Counted from the first letter of the stretch, positions 44,462-52,881 are shown. The stretch: DNA of 64,000 nucleotides from Pseudarthrobacter sulfonivorans (GCF_014712225.1 NZ_JACXBW010000002.1:124001-188000); one strand, 5' to 3'. Made by a program: numbers and translations. The notes: generated from the letters alone by a model not told the origin.

Positions 44462-46864
44462 GTGGCTTCCGTATTTGTGCAGGCCGACGATTTCTCCGGC
44501 GCCGCCGAGGTTGGCTACTGCTTTGTGCAGCACGGGCTGTCCACGCACGTACTGCTTGGAACGCACGTTCTTCCGGGACCGGCCGTTCTTCCGGGAACGC
44601 ACGACGGCGGCGCCTCCTTTGCCGGGCACGTCACCGACGTGGTGGTGGCCGATACGCATTCGCGCGGGCTTGCCGAGTCGGCCGCGGAAGCGCTGGCCAC
44701 AGAAGCTTTCTCCGGTGCCGCGGCGTCGGGTGCACAGGTCCTCTTCAAGAAGATCGACTCGCTCTGGCGCGGGAACGTCCGCGCGGAAGTTGCCGCGCTG
44801 ACTGGCCTGGGATTCCATGCCGTTGTTGCCGGGGCACTCCCCCAGCTGCAGCGCACGGTCCAGAATGGCAGGCCGTTCGCTGCCGGAGTTGCCCTGGCGG
44901 AGACCGAGCTGTGGCAGGCCGAACTGTCGGCCCCGCCGGCAGATATTCCTTCCCTGCTTTGCCCTGAGGATGGGGCCTCGGTGCAGACCTTGAGCCTGGC
45001 CGACGTCCGGTCCGGCTCGCTGCCCATGACGCTGGCAGGGTTCCTGGAATCCGACCAGCCCACCCTGGTGGTGGCCGACGGCGAAACGGTCCAGGACCTG
45101 GAGTCCGTGGTCGACGCCCTGCTGGAGCTGAACTTCGAAATCGGAGGTCGCCGCATTGTGCTGGTCGGCACCGGCGGAACCGCGGACGTCCTCGCGCAGC
45201 GCCTCGCCGCACAAGTTGCGCGAAGTGCGCAAGTTGGTGTTAGAGCTCAAGCAAGCACCGCGGAACCGCAGGGAGCCGCCAAGCCGGTGCTCGCCGTCGT
45301 CGGCTCCGCCTCCGGCACGGCGCAGGCGCAATTGGCCCAGCTGGAAACGCAGGGCTTCACCGTCATCAGGCTGCACCCGCAGTACGCCGGCGCAACCGGA
45401 GCCTACGGGCCGCAGCTCGAGGAAACGAAGCAGGCGCTGAGGGCGGGCACCAACGTGGCCGTCACCCTGGCCGCAGGCAAAGTGGACCCCGCAAGAGCAG
45501 CGAGCATCGTCCAGGCCCTGTCCACCTTCGCCGCCGAGGCAGCAAAGGCAACAACAACTGACCTGATCCTCACCGGCGGCGAGACGGCCCGGGAAGTCCT
45601 GGACGCCGTCGGCCGCCACAGCCTGGTGCCGCTCGCGGCCGTGCAGCACGGGGCGGTGCTCAGCCGCGCCAATGACGGGACGCTGGTGGGCACCAAGCCC
45701 GGCAGCTTCGGCGACGACCTGGCCCTCCTGCAGCTTTACGACGCAATCCGGGAGCGCCGCGGCCAGTCCGCGCAGGCTCCCGCCACCACCCTCCCCAGCA
45801 AGACTTCCGAACGATCTGGAGCAGACATGACCACCGAAGCAGCAAGCACAGCCGACCAGAAGAGCCTCCCCTACGTGGCCGTGACCATGGGCGACGGCGC
45901 CGGGGTGGGGCCGGAGGTGGTGGTGGCCGCCGTGCTGGATCCGCAGAGCAACGCCGAGTGCCGGCCCGTGGTGATCGGCGACGCGCTGCGCCTGCGCCAG
46001 GCCGCGGACATCCTGGGCATCGAGGCGGACATCCAGAGCATTGAGAACGTGGAGGACGCGGTGTTCACGCCGGGGCGGGTGAACGTGATCGACCTGGCGC
46101 TGCTGCCGGAGGACTTGGTCTGGGGCCAGCTCTCCCCCGTGGCCGGGCACGCCGCGTACGAATACATCCGGGTGGCCAGCGAGCTGGCGATGGCCGGGAA
46201 GGTGCAGGCCATCTGCACGGCGCCGCTGAACAAGGAGGCACTGCACTCGGCCGGGCACATTTTCCCCGGGCACACCGAACTGCTGGCGCACCTGACGGGC
46301 ACGGAGGAAGTGTCCATGATGCTCTCCACGCCCAAGATCCGGGTGATCCACGTGACCACGCACATCGGGCTGATGGACGCCATCCGCAAGATCAACCCGG
46401 ACCTGGTGGAGCGCACCATCCGCCGCGGCCACGAGGCCCTGGTCCGGGCCGGCATCCCGAACCCGAAGATCGGCGTCTGCGCCATCAACCCGCACGCCGG
46501 CGAGAACGGCCTGTTCGGCCAGGGCGAGGAAGCGGAAAAGATCGAACCCGGTGTGAAGGCTGCACAGGCGGACGGCATCGACGTGACCGGCCCGCTGCCG
46601 GCGGACACCCTGTTCTTCCTGGCCGGCCGCGGGGATTACGACCTGGTGGTGGCCATGTACCACGACCAGGGGCACGGCCCGGTGAAGGTGCTAGGCATCG
46701 AGGCCGGCGTGAACATCACGGTGGGCCTGCCGGTGATCCGCACATCCGTGGACCACGGCACCGCCTTCGACATCGCGGGCAAGGCAATCGCCGATTCGCG
46801 GTCCATGGTGGAGGCGCTGCACCAGGCGGCGGAGATGGCCACCCGGCCCGCCGTGGCCGTGTAG
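44462..46864 (+). CDS. Four-carbon acid-sugar kinase fused to PdxA2-type dehydrogenase
   Basis: An 800-residue two-domain enzyme. Residues 1-450 are a DUF1537 kinase: ADDFSGAAEVGYCFVQHG at the N-terminus, FKKIDSLWRGNVRAEVAAL (normally KKTDSTLRGN) and LILTGGETAREVLDAVG in the nucleotide domain. Residues 456-800 are PdxA-like: VAVTMGDGAGVGPEVVVAAV, CTAPLNKEALHSAGHIFPGH, MYHDQGHGPVKV. In the known D-threonate/erythronate routes these two activities run in succession: phosphorylation, then oxidation with decarboxylation to dihydroxyacetone phosphate. Fusion should channel the intermediate. GTG start. A GGAG ribosome-like site precedes the internal Met456 (ATG 45827), so a separate PdxA chain is also possible. 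Confidence 0.9.
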   Translation: MASVFVQADDFSGAAEVGYCFVQHGLSTHVLLGTHVLPGPAVLPGTHDGGASFAGHVTDVVVADTHSRGLAESAAEALATEAFSGAAASGAQVLFKKIDSLWRGNVRAEVAALTGLGFHAVVAGALPQLQRTVQNGRPFAAGVALAETELWQAELSAPPADIPSLLCPEDGASVQTLSLADVRSGSLPMTLAGFLESDQPTLVVADGETVQDLESVVDALLELNFEIGGRRIVLVGTGGTADVLAQRLAAQVARSAQVGVRAQASTAEPQGAAKPVLAVVGSASGTAQAQLAQLETQGFTVIRLHPQYAGATGAYGPQLEETKQALRAGTNVAVTLAAGKVDPARAASIVQALSTFAAEAAKATTTDLILTGGETAREVLDAVGRHSLVPLAAVQHGAVLSRANDGTLVGTKPGSFGDDLALLQLYDAIRERRGQSAQAPATTLPSKTSERSGADMTTEAASTADQKSLPYVAVTMGDGAGVGPEVVVAAVLDPQSNAECRPVVIGDALRLRQAADILGIEADIQSIENVEDAVFTPGRVNVIDLALLPEDLVWGQLSPVAGHAAYEYIRVASELAMAGKVQAICTAPLNKEALHSAGHIFPGHTELLAHLTGTEEVSMMLSTPKIRVIHVTTHIGLMDAIRKINPDLVERTIRRGHEALVRAGIPNPKIGVCAINPHAGENGLFGQGEEAEKIEPGVKAAQADGIDVTGPLPADTLFFLAGRGDYDLVVAMYHDQGHGPVKVLGIEAGVNITVGLPVIRTSVDHGTAFDIAGKAIADSRSMVEALHQAAEMATRPAVAV

Positions 46865-46928
46865 CGGCACTGTTTTACCGGGGGCCGGAACTAGCATGGT
46901 AACCACGCCCACGCGAAGGAGACCGGGA

Positions 46929-47708
46929 ATGCTGAGCGCAAACGCGCGGCGCGAGGAGATCTACCACCTTGCCGTGACCACCGGCCTGGCCTCCGTGGAG
47001 GAACTGTCCGCCCGGTTCGAGGTGACGGCCTCCACCATCCGCCGCGACCTGGCGCTGCTGAACGGGCAGGGCCGGCTGGCCCGCACCTACGGCGGCGCCA
47101 TGGCCCTGGGCGCGCACCCGGAGGCCTCGCTGCGGCAGCGCACCGGCGAGGCGTTTGAGCAGAAGCATGCGATCGCCCGCTGGGCGGCGTCCGTGATCGT
47201 GCCCGGGGAGAACATCCTGCTCGACGCCGGCTCCACCGTCGGTGCCTTGGCCCACGAGCTGCGCGGGTTCGATCGGTTGTCGGTGACCACGCCGGGCATC
47301 AACACCATGCAGGAACTGGCCGAGTCCGAGGGCATCGAGGTGGACTGCCTGGGCGGCCGGCTGCGGAGCGTTTCGCAGAGTTTTGTGGGGCCGCTGGCCG
47401 AGGCGGCGCTGGAGCGGATGAGCTTTGACCGGGTGTTCCTGGGCGCCGACGCCGTCACCGCCGAGGACGGCATCTGCGAGGCCGACCACGCCCAGACCCG
47501 GCTCAAGGAGCTGATGGCCCGGCGCGGGACGGCTGTTTATGTCCTGGCTGACTCGTCGAAGCTCGGGCTGCGGCCTTTTCATGCCTGGGCCCGTTTGGCT
47601 TTGCCGTGGACCTTGGTGACGGACGACGGCGCCGATCCCGAGCAGGTGCAGAAGTTCAGGGATGCGGGGGTTGAGGTTGAGGTGGCTGCGGTTTCGTCCG
47701 TCGGCTGA
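46929..47708 (+). CDS. DeoR/GlpR-family regulator
   Basis: 259 residues from ATG 46929 (MLSANARREEIYHLAVTTG), supported by GAAGGAGA upstream. The N-terminal winged helix reads ASVEELSARFEVTASTIRRD and LALLNGQGRLARTYGGAM. The C-terminal DeoR sensor domain (LLDAGSTVGALAHELRG; VFLGADAVTAEDGICEAD) binds phosphorylated sugars in this family. It follows the kinase-PdxA2 gene by 64 bases and probably controls both that gene and the divergent ABC operon via the palindrome at 44351. A degraded copy of its 3' end lies at 56467-56610. Confidence 0.93.
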   Translation: MLSANARREEIYHLAVTTGLASVEELSARFEVTASTIRRDLALLNGQGRLARTYGGAMALGAHPEASLRQRTGEAFEQKHAIARWAASVIVPGENILLDAGSTVGALAHELRGFDRLSVTTPGINTMQELAESEGIEVDCLGGRLRSVSQSFVGPLAEAALERMSFDRVFLGADAVTAEDGICEADHAQTRLKELMARRGTAVYVLADSSKLGLRPFHAWARLALPWTLVTDDGADPEQVQKFRDAGVEVEVAAVSSVG

Positions 47709-47964
47709 GTCCGGCCTGGACAAAGGCGGACACTCCCGCCGAAATAATCACTGAAAACGCACGGCTAACGCGGCCCGCCTCCCGGGCTTTCCAAGGCGGT
47801 TTTGAGGGCAACCAAAATCTTCAACACGAACGGTTGACTTGAACATGCGTCCATGTAATTCTTGTCACAGCAAGTGATCCACCTCACGATGAAGCGAAGT
47901 GGCTGTACCCATCGGAGCGTGTGTCTTGACGATGATTTCCGGACTCAGAGGAAACGGTGTAGCC
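47709..47964. other. Promoter region of the first cupin operon
   Basis: About 255 gene-free bases. The only clear element is the Crp-like site at 47874-47887. Confidence 0.5.
47874..47887. promoter_or_regulatory. Crp-like site ahead of the cupin operon
   Basis: GTGATCCACCTCAC, perfect GTGA-N6-TCAC, 78 bases before the cupin start. The paralogous cupin gene has GTGATTCACATCAC at nearly the same distance (52388-52401). Confidence 0.5.
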
Positions 47965-48375
47965 ATGGGTGCAGTCATAGAGCAGACCCCGGCAGTGACG
48001 ACGGGCAACGCAATCGATTTTTGTGCGGCGCAGCCCCTGAAGGCCCTGGGCGGCGAATGGGGGCGGCTGCAGTGCCGGTTCATCAATGCCCATCCGGTGG
48101 GCGCCTGGGATGACTTTATCCTCTCGGAATGGACGCTGGATTCCCGTGCCTGGGAGGACTTCCACCCGCACAGCGAGACCGCGTTCGTGCTGGAAGGCGA
48201 GCTCCACATTGAGAGCCAGGGCAAGACGGTCATCCTGCGGCCGGGCGACTCGGCCCGGGTCAATCCCGGCGGGGTGGGCCGGTACTGGGCACCCGTCTAC
48301 GCCCGGATGGTCACCATCTACGGACCCAACCCCGAAGGCCTGGAATCCCACTCCTTCCGCTACTCCGAACTCTGA
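47965..48375 (+). CDS. Small cupin protein A1
   Basis: 137 residues from ATG 47965 (MGAVIEQTPAVTTGNAIDF); earlier in-frame ATGs exist, but this one aligns with the start of its paralogue at 52474. Single cupin barrel: SRAWEDFHPHSETAFVLEGE is motif 1 with two His and a Glu, TVILRPGDSARVNPGG is motif 2. It is about two-thirds identical by eye to the protein at 52474-52881, so the locus holds a duplicated pair. First of three consecutive cupin genes. Metal binding is likely; substrate unknown. Context suggests a role in amine catabolism with the monooxygenase at 50129. Confidence 0.9.
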   Translation: MGAVIEQTPAVTTGNAIDFCAAQPLKALGGEWGRLQCRFINAHPVGAWDDFILSEWTLDSRAWEDFHPHSETAFVLEGELHIESQGKTVILRPGDSARVNPGGVGRYWAPVYARMVTIYGPNPEGLESHSFRYSEL

Positions 48376-48474
48376 GCACTTAGCTCCGAGCACTGAGCAC
48401 TGAGCTCTGGGCTCTGAACTCTGGGCTCTGGGCTCTGGGCTCTGGGCTCTGGGCTCTGGGCTCTGGGCTCTGGG
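48376..48474. repeat. Heptanucleotide tandem array (CTCTGGG)
   Basis: Eight perfect CTCTGGG units in tandem (48419-48474) preceded by about six degenerate units of the same 7-base phase (from about 48376), lying directly after the first cupin stop and before the second cupin gene. Slippage here would change intergenic spacing, not reading frame. Confidence 0.95.
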
Positions 48475-48536
48475 CTCCACCAAACCCCGCACAGACCTGC
48501 CGGTCCAAACGGCAACCCCTCACGAAAGGCACCACC

Positions 48537-48896
48537 ATGACCGCAACAGCTTCCATCACCGCCAGCCTCATCCGCGACGCGGCCAACATCACGGACCTCG
48601 ATGACTGGGGCCCCTGCCCCGAAGCCACCGGACCGCAGATGGACACCCGCGGCAACTACCTCTGGAAAGAGGACAACGGAACCGAATCCGGCATCTGGGA
48701 ATGCACCGCAGGACCTTCCCGCTGGGTTCTGGAAACCAACGAGTTCGTCCACGTGCTCTCAGGCTCCATGACCATCACTGCCGATGGCGGCGAGCCCCAG
48801 TTCATCGGCCCCGGCGACACCATCTTTATCCCCCGCGGCTGGAGCGGCAACTGGGAAATCCACGAGACCCTGCGCAAGCTCTACGTCATCTTCTAA
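48537..48896 (+). CDS. Small cupin protein B
   Basis: 119 residues, start supported by GAAAGG upstream. The cupin barrel includes GIWECTAGPSRWVLETNEFV, HVLSGSMTITADGGEPQFIG and PGDTIFIPRGWSGNWEIHET, the pattern of the ethanolamine/ureidoglycolate-like DUF861 cupins. The metal-ligand set is reduced (one obvious Glu and His), so it may be a binding protein or isomerase rather than an oxygenase. It lies between cupins A1 and C on one mRNA, after the heptamer array. Confidence 0.88.
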   Translation: MTATASITASLIRDAANITDLDDWGPCPEATGPQMDTRGNYLWKEDNGTESGIWECTAGPSRWVLETNEFVHVLSGSMTITADGGEPQFIGPGDTIFIPRGWSGNWEIHETLRKLYVIF

Positions 48897-48944
48897 GCCA
48901 CCCGTCAGACCATCACCACATCACCCTCACCCAAAGGAGAAACC

Positions 48945-49322
48945 ATGGAAGCCCTCACAGTAGGAACACTCAGCAAGGCCGGCGCGATCTACAAAGTAGA
49001 AAACGGCTACCTCGGACTGCCGTCCATGAACGTCCCCGGCTGCGACGCCGCAATCGCCGACTCCCTCACCCACCCCGAGGGTTCCGTCATGAGCTCCGGG
49101 TTCTTCGAGCTCAAAGCCTCCGAACCCTTGGTCTACACCTACAGCTGCGATGAAATGAAAGTCGTGGTCAAGGGCGAGTTCATCCTCACCGACCGTAAAA
49201 CCGGCGAAGTGACCCGCGCCAAGGAACGCGACGTGCTGTTCTTCCCCAAGGGATCAGAAATCACCTTCGAAACCCCCGACTACGGCCTGGGCTTCTTCAC
49301 CGCCCACGGCTCCATGTCCTAG
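48945..49322 (+). CDS. Small cupin protein C1 (EutQ-like)
   Basis: 125 residues, AAAGGAGA upstream of the ATG. Segments LGLPSMNVPGCDAAIADSL, SSGFFELKASEPLVYTYSCD and EMKVVVKGEFILTDRKTGE followed by ERDVLFFPKGSEITFET match the EutQ-like cupin family. A near twin (51597-51977) lies on the other strand beside the monooxygenase. The C-terminus FETPDYGLGFF is shared by both. Its operon with cupins A1 and B ends at a strong hairpin (49338-49383). Confidence 0.9.
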   Translation: MEALTVGTLSKAGAIYKVENGYLGLPSMNVPGCDAAIADSLTHPEGSVMSSGFFELKASEPLVYTYSCDEMKVVVKGEFILTDRKTGEVTRAKERDVLFFPKGSEITFETPDYGLGFFTAHGSMS

Positions 49323-49337
49323 GCAAGCCCACAGCAG

Positions 49338-49383
49338 CCTTGGTTCGTAGCCGCCGCACCAAGGCGGCGGCTACCAACCAAGG
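49338..49383. terminator. Convergent terminator after the cupin operon
   Basis: 20-bp stem with one mismatch (49338-49357 with 49364-49383), 6-nt loop, between convergent cupin and tetR genes. Confidence 0.75.
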
Positions 49384-49429
49384 GCAACCACGGCAACCAG
49401 GGCAGCCGTGGGAAAAAGTCCCCGAGCGC

Positions 49430-50017
49430 CTAAACGCCGGCTTTGGCCAGGAGGGCATCAACCATCATGAAGAACTGCGTGCTGTAGTCCGCAGCGTTCG
49501 GGTCGGTCATGTACTGGAGGGCGGCGCCGTCGTAAATCATCAGGAAGGCCCTCACCAGTCTCGGGAAGCTAATGAGGCACTGCTCCCCGTTGCCCTGGGC
49601 GGCGGAGGAAAAAATGCGGCCCAGCTCCACTTCGTAGGCGGGGTAGATCTTCCCGGCCAGCGGGCTGGCGGCGGCGTTGCGTGTGGCCCAGAGGATGAGT
49701 TCGATCTCGGCAAGAATGCTGGCCGGTTCCTCCTCCAGTGCGCGCCAGTACCCTTCGGCAAGCTGCTCCACGGCCTTGCGCAGACCCAGGTGAACCGGGA
49801 CGTCACTGGAGAAGCGGCTCAGGTTCTTCAGCCAGGCCTCGGCGGCCTTGTCCATGAGTTCGTCTTTATCACTAAAGCAATAGTGGGCCGTGGCCAATGG
49901 AGCGCGGGCTTCCTTGGCAATGGCCCGCATGGTCACCGATTGAATGCCCTCTCGGCGCATTAGTTCAACGGTGGCAGCAATCAGCTGTTCTTTTCTTTCC
50001 CCGGAGGATATCCGCAT
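49430..50017 (-). CDS. TetR-family regulator
   Basis: 195 residues from ATG 50017 (MRISSGERKEQLIAATVELM), with AAAGGGGGAG 6 bases upstream; a longer reading would need a TTG inside that site. Helix-turn-helix QSVTMRAIAKEARAPLATAH-YCFSDKDELMDKAA is BetI/TetR-like. Ligand domain to the end. It lies between the cupin operon and the monooxygenase gene, with terminators on both sides, so it has its own promoter and is the likely local regulator of the amine-oxidation locus. Confidence 0.92.
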   Translation of the reverse strand: MRISSGERKEQLIAATVELMRREGIQSVTMRAIAKEARAPLATAHYCFSDKDELMDKAAEAWLKNLSRFSSDVPVHLGLRKAVEQLAEGYWRALEEEPASILAEIELILWATRNAAASPLAGKIYPAYEVELGRIFSSAAQGNGEQCLISFPRLVRAFLMIYDGAALQYMTDPNAADYSTQFFMMVDALLAKAGV

Positions 50018-50049
50018 AACCACTCCCCCTTTCAACGGTTACCGGCGGA

Positions 50050-50090
50050 CCGCCCCAATGGTCCAACGGGTTGTTGGACCATTGGGGCGG
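50050..50090. terminator. Terminator between the monooxygenase and tetR genes
   Basis: Perfect 18-bp stem (50050-50067 with 50073-50090), loop GGGTT. It ends the minus-strand cupin-monooxygenase operon before tetR. Confidence 0.8.
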
Positions 50091-50128
50091 CTCGCATCGG
50101 GACGGCCGGCGGCCGTTTTGGTTTGCAG

Positions 50129-51526
50129 TTAGACCGCGGCTGCGGTCTCGGTGAGGATGTCGGGCGTAGTGTCGAGGTCCTGGGAGGGGCCGTTAAGGTA
50201 CCGCTCCATGGAGTCGTCCATGGCGTTGATCCACCGCGTATGGTGCTTGGTGGCCATGGTGCCGGTGACTACTGAGCGGTGCAGCATGTCGCGGTAGCCC
50301 AGGATGTCATCGTGCTTGTGGCGCATCCAGTCCTTGAACAGCTGGCAGACTGCGTCCAGGTCGAAGGGCGGGTAGTCAGTGGAGTCAATGAGTTCCCGCA
50401 GGTAGTCGGTCTGGAAGTCCGCTTCGGCGTCGTGGTCAGGCAGCGCGGCCTGGCGTTCGAGCCACAGCTGGATGTCCGCCTCGCGTTCGGCGAGGGACGG
50501 GAGCGTGATCTTGCCGGTCATGACGTCGCGGGCGAACCAGGCCTGGGCGTCGAACATGTTGAAGGTGTAGTACTGGTCCTGCGCGCCAAGATAGAAGAGG
50601 TTGGTGTTCTGCTGCCAAACCACGCCCTTGTAGAGGTTGCCCGGGTAGAGGACGTTCGGGGATTTCAGGGACAGTTCGCTGGGCAGGTACGGGTACTTGT
50701 GCTGGTATCCGGTGCAGAGCACGACGGCGTCAAAGTCGTCATGGGTGCCGTCACTGAAGTAGGCGGTGCTGCCTTCGAAGCGGGTCACCAGCGGGCGTTC
50801 GGTGGTGTTTTCCGGCCAGTGGTAGGCCATGGGGGTGCTGCGGAAGCTGAGGGTGATGGATGCCGCGCCCATCTTGTGGGACTGCATGCCGATGTCCTCG
50901 GCGGAGTAGCTGCTGCCGATCATGAGCAGCTTCTTGCCGTAGAAGCGCTCGGCCCCGCGGAAATCGTGGGCGTGCATCACTTCGCCGGGGAAGGTTTTGA
51001 TGCCCTTGAATTCCGGCACGGCAGGGACGTGGAAGTGGCCGGTGGCCACCACCAGTTTGTCGAACACGTGGGTTTCCGTCAGGCCCGTCTTGAGGTCCTC
51101 CACCGTCACCGTGAATTCCTGGGTGTCCTGGTTGTAGCTGGTGTGGCGGGCAACGGTGTTGAACCTGACGTACTGGCGGACGTCGGACTTTTCCACGCGG
51201 CCCTTGATGTAGTCGAAGAGGACTTCCCGGGGCGGGAAGGAGGAAATCGGGCGGCCGAAGTGCTCATCGAAGGAGTAGTCGGAGAATTCCAGGCACTCCT
51301 TGGGCCCGTTGGACCATAGGTGGCGATACATGCTGGAGTGGACCGGCTCACCGTATCCGTCCAGCCCGATCCGCCAGCTGTTGTTCCACTGGCCGCCCCA
51401 GTCGTCCTGCTTTTCAAAGCACAGGATCTCGGGGATTTCCGCGCCTTTCTGGCGTGCCGATTCAAAAGCCCGCAGTTGTGCCAGGCCGCTGGGTCCCGCA
51501 CCGATGATTCCGACTCGTAAAGTCAT
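50129..51526 (-). CDS. Flavin-containing monooxygenase, trimethylamine monooxygenase (Tmm)-like
   Basis: A 465-residue FAD/NADPH monooxygenase. FAD motif GIIGAGPSGLAQLRAF (residues 6-21), FMO fingerprint FPGEVMHAHDF, NADPH motif MIGSSYSAEDIG. Long stretches follow the bacterial trimethylamine monooxygenase pattern: DDWGGQWNNSWRIGLDGYGE, SSMYRHLWSNGPKECLEFSD, YYTFNMFDAQAWFARDVMTG and TMATKHHTRWINAMDDS. Tmm enzymes oxidise trimethylamine and related tertiary amines or sulfides to N- or S-oxides. The gene has a strong ribosome site (AAAGGAGAG), follows cupin C2 and is near an APC permease. Oxidation of a methylated amine is likely; the substrate is not proven. Confidence 0.9.
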   Translation of the reverse strand: MTLRVGIIGAGPSGLAQLRAFESARQKGAEIPEILCFEKQDDWGGQWNNSWRIGLDGYGEPVHSSMYRHLWSNGPKECLEFSDYSFDEHFGRPISSFPPREVLFDYIKGRVEKSDVRQYVRFNTVARHTSYNQDTQEFTVTVEDLKTGLTETHVFDKLVVATGHFHVPAVPEFKGIKTFPGEVMHAHDFRGAERFYGKKLLMIGSSYSAEDIGMQSHKMGAASITLSFRSTPMAYHWPENTTERPLVTRFEGSTAYFSDGTHDDFDAVVLCTGYQHKYPYLPSELSLKSPNVLYPGNLYKGVVWQQNTNLFYLGAQDQYYTFNMFDAQAWFARDVMTGKITLPSLAEREADIQLWLERQAALPDHDAEADFQTDYLRELIDSTDYPPFDLDAVCQLFKDWMRHKHDDILGYRDMLHRSVVTGTMATKHHTRWINAMDDSMERYLNGPSQDLDTTPDILTETAAAV

Positions 51527-51596
51527 GCTGCTCTCCTTTTCAAAAATTATGGTTCACCTTGAAAGGCGTAGTGGTTGGGGTTGCGCCGCTGGGTGC

Positions 51597-51977
51597 TTAG
51601 GGTGCGAAGGTGCGGTCGCCGGCGAAGAAGCCCAGGCCGTATTCGGGGGTCTCGAATTTGACGGTGGTGCCCTTCGGGAAGAACAGCACATCGCGTTCCT
51701 TGGCGTGTGTTACTTCGCCCGTGGTCTGGTCCGTGAGGATGAATTCACCGGCGATGACCACTTTCATTTCGTCGTACGTGTAGGTGTAAACCAGCGGCTC
51801 GGAGGCCTTCAGTTCGAAAAAGCCGGAGCACATGACGGAACCGGCGGGGTTGTGGAGGGAGTCGCCGATTGCGGCTGCCGTGCCGGGCTCGTTCATCGAC
51901 GGCAGTCCGATGTAGCCGTTTTCCACCTTGTGGATGGAGCCGGCTTTGGTGAGTGTTCCTACGAGGGTGGTTTCCAT
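51597..51977 (-). CDS. Small cupin protein C2 (EutQ-like), upstream of the monooxygenase
   Basis: 126 residues, AAGGAGAA before the start. Near twin of cupin C1 (48945-49322): IHKVENGYIGLPSMNEPGTA, FFELKASEPLVYTYTYDEMK, AKERDVLFFPKGTTVKFETP. It is 70 bases upstream of the Tmm-like gene on the same strand, so the two are probably co-transcribed. This linkage is the strongest hint that the cupins act on an amine or amine-oxide intermediate rather than being incidental. Confidence 0.9.
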   Translation of the reverse strand: METTLVGTLTKAGSIHKVENGYIGLPSMNEPGTAAAIGDSLHNPAGSVMCSGFFELKASEPLVYTYTYDEMKVVIAGEFILTDQTTGEVTHAKERDVLFFPKGTTVKFETPEYGLGFFAGDRTFAP

Positions 51978-52473
51978 GGTTTCTCCTTGAATTGGGCACG
52001 GATTTTGAAAGGGTAAAAATCTCTTGGGGACTGTTCATGAAGGCATGTACAGGCAGGGGTAATTGCCCTTTTGGCGCGGTAGGGAATGCATTGAAGGGTG
52101 GCCTCTGCAACCGGGTTATGGGTCGGGGAGGGATTGCGGTAGAACCGATATTCGTGATTTACAACGGACCAGCTGAGCTCCTCTTTGAGCTCTGCGGTGT
52201 GAAGTGAATCACGTTTGCCTGTTCACCGACTTTTACATGAACGGCCGTGCAAGTCAATCGTTCAGAACAATATTTTTGGGATTACTTTTGAGACCGGACG
52301 CTCAGGCCCGGAAGGTAAGGGACCTTCTAGATTCCTTGTCATAGACCCTTGACTGGGACGGCCGTCAATGTCAAAGTTTTCAAATCCGTGATTCACATCA
52401 CGTCGATGTAAGTGATTCTGATTCACCGACATGTTCCGCAAGCAGCTTTTCGACTGAAGAACGGTGAAAGACA
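51978..52473. other. Divergent control region of the two cupin arms
   Basis: About 495 gene-free bases. It holds GTGAATCACG (52206-52215), GTGATTCACATCAC (52388-52401) and GTGATT-CTG-ATTCAC (52412-52426), all variants of one inverted-repeat word, spread between divergent genes. The density suggests several operator copies for one regulator. Confidence 0.5.
52388..52401. promoter_or_regulatory. Crp-like site ahead of cupin A2
   Basis: GTGATTCACATCAC, perfect GTGA-N6-TCAC, 73 bases before the cupin A2 start; counterpart of 47874-47887. Confidence 0.5.
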
Positions 52474-52881
52474 ATGTCCACAGCCATCCAGGCCCCGTCA
52501 CTGACGACGGGGGCAGCTCTCGACTTCTGGTCAGCGAAGTCCATGACGGTCATGAAGGACGAATGGCCGCGCCTCCGCTGCCGTTTTATCAACGCAAATC
52601 CCGTAGGCCCATGGGAGGATTTCCGGCTCTCCGAATGGGAATTGGAGGCCTGCGGCTGGGAAGATTTCCACCCTCACAGCGAGACGAACTTCGTGGTGGA
52701 AGGCGAGCTTTACATCGAGTCCGAGGGCAAGACCGTCACCCTCAGGCCAGGTGACTCCGCACGCGTCAACCCCGGACAACTGGGCCGGTACTGGGCCCCC
52801 GTCTATGCCCGGATGGTCACCGTCTACGGCCCCAACCCGGAGGGCGCGGAGTCGCATTCCTTCCGGTACTACGAACTCTAG
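52474..52881 (+). CDS. Small cupin protein A2
   Basis: 135 residues, paralogue of cupin A1. Shared blocks: FINANPVGPWEDFRLSEWEL, GWEDFHPHSETNFVVEGELY, TVTLRPGDSARVNPGQLGRY. Both copies keep the same His/Glu cupin motif. It is followed 443 bases later by the APC permease on the same strand. The A1/A2 and C1/C2 pairs, split over two transcription units, suggest an inverted duplication of a cupin module. Confidence 0.9.
   Translation: MSTAIQAPSLTTGAALDFWSAKSMTVMKDEWPRLRCRFINANPVGPWEDFRLSEWELEACGWEDFHPHSETNFVVEGELYIESEGKTVTLRPGDSARVNPGQLGRYWAPVYARMVTVYGPNPEGAESHSFRYYEL

Noticed and set aside
44372-46675. 767-codon minus-strand open frame opposite the kinase-PdxA2 gene
   Set aside because: No ribosome site or domain; the plus-strand fusion enzyme is fully supported.
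48376-48474. Possible CRISPR array
   Set aside because: Units are seven bases without spacers, a simple tandem repeat.
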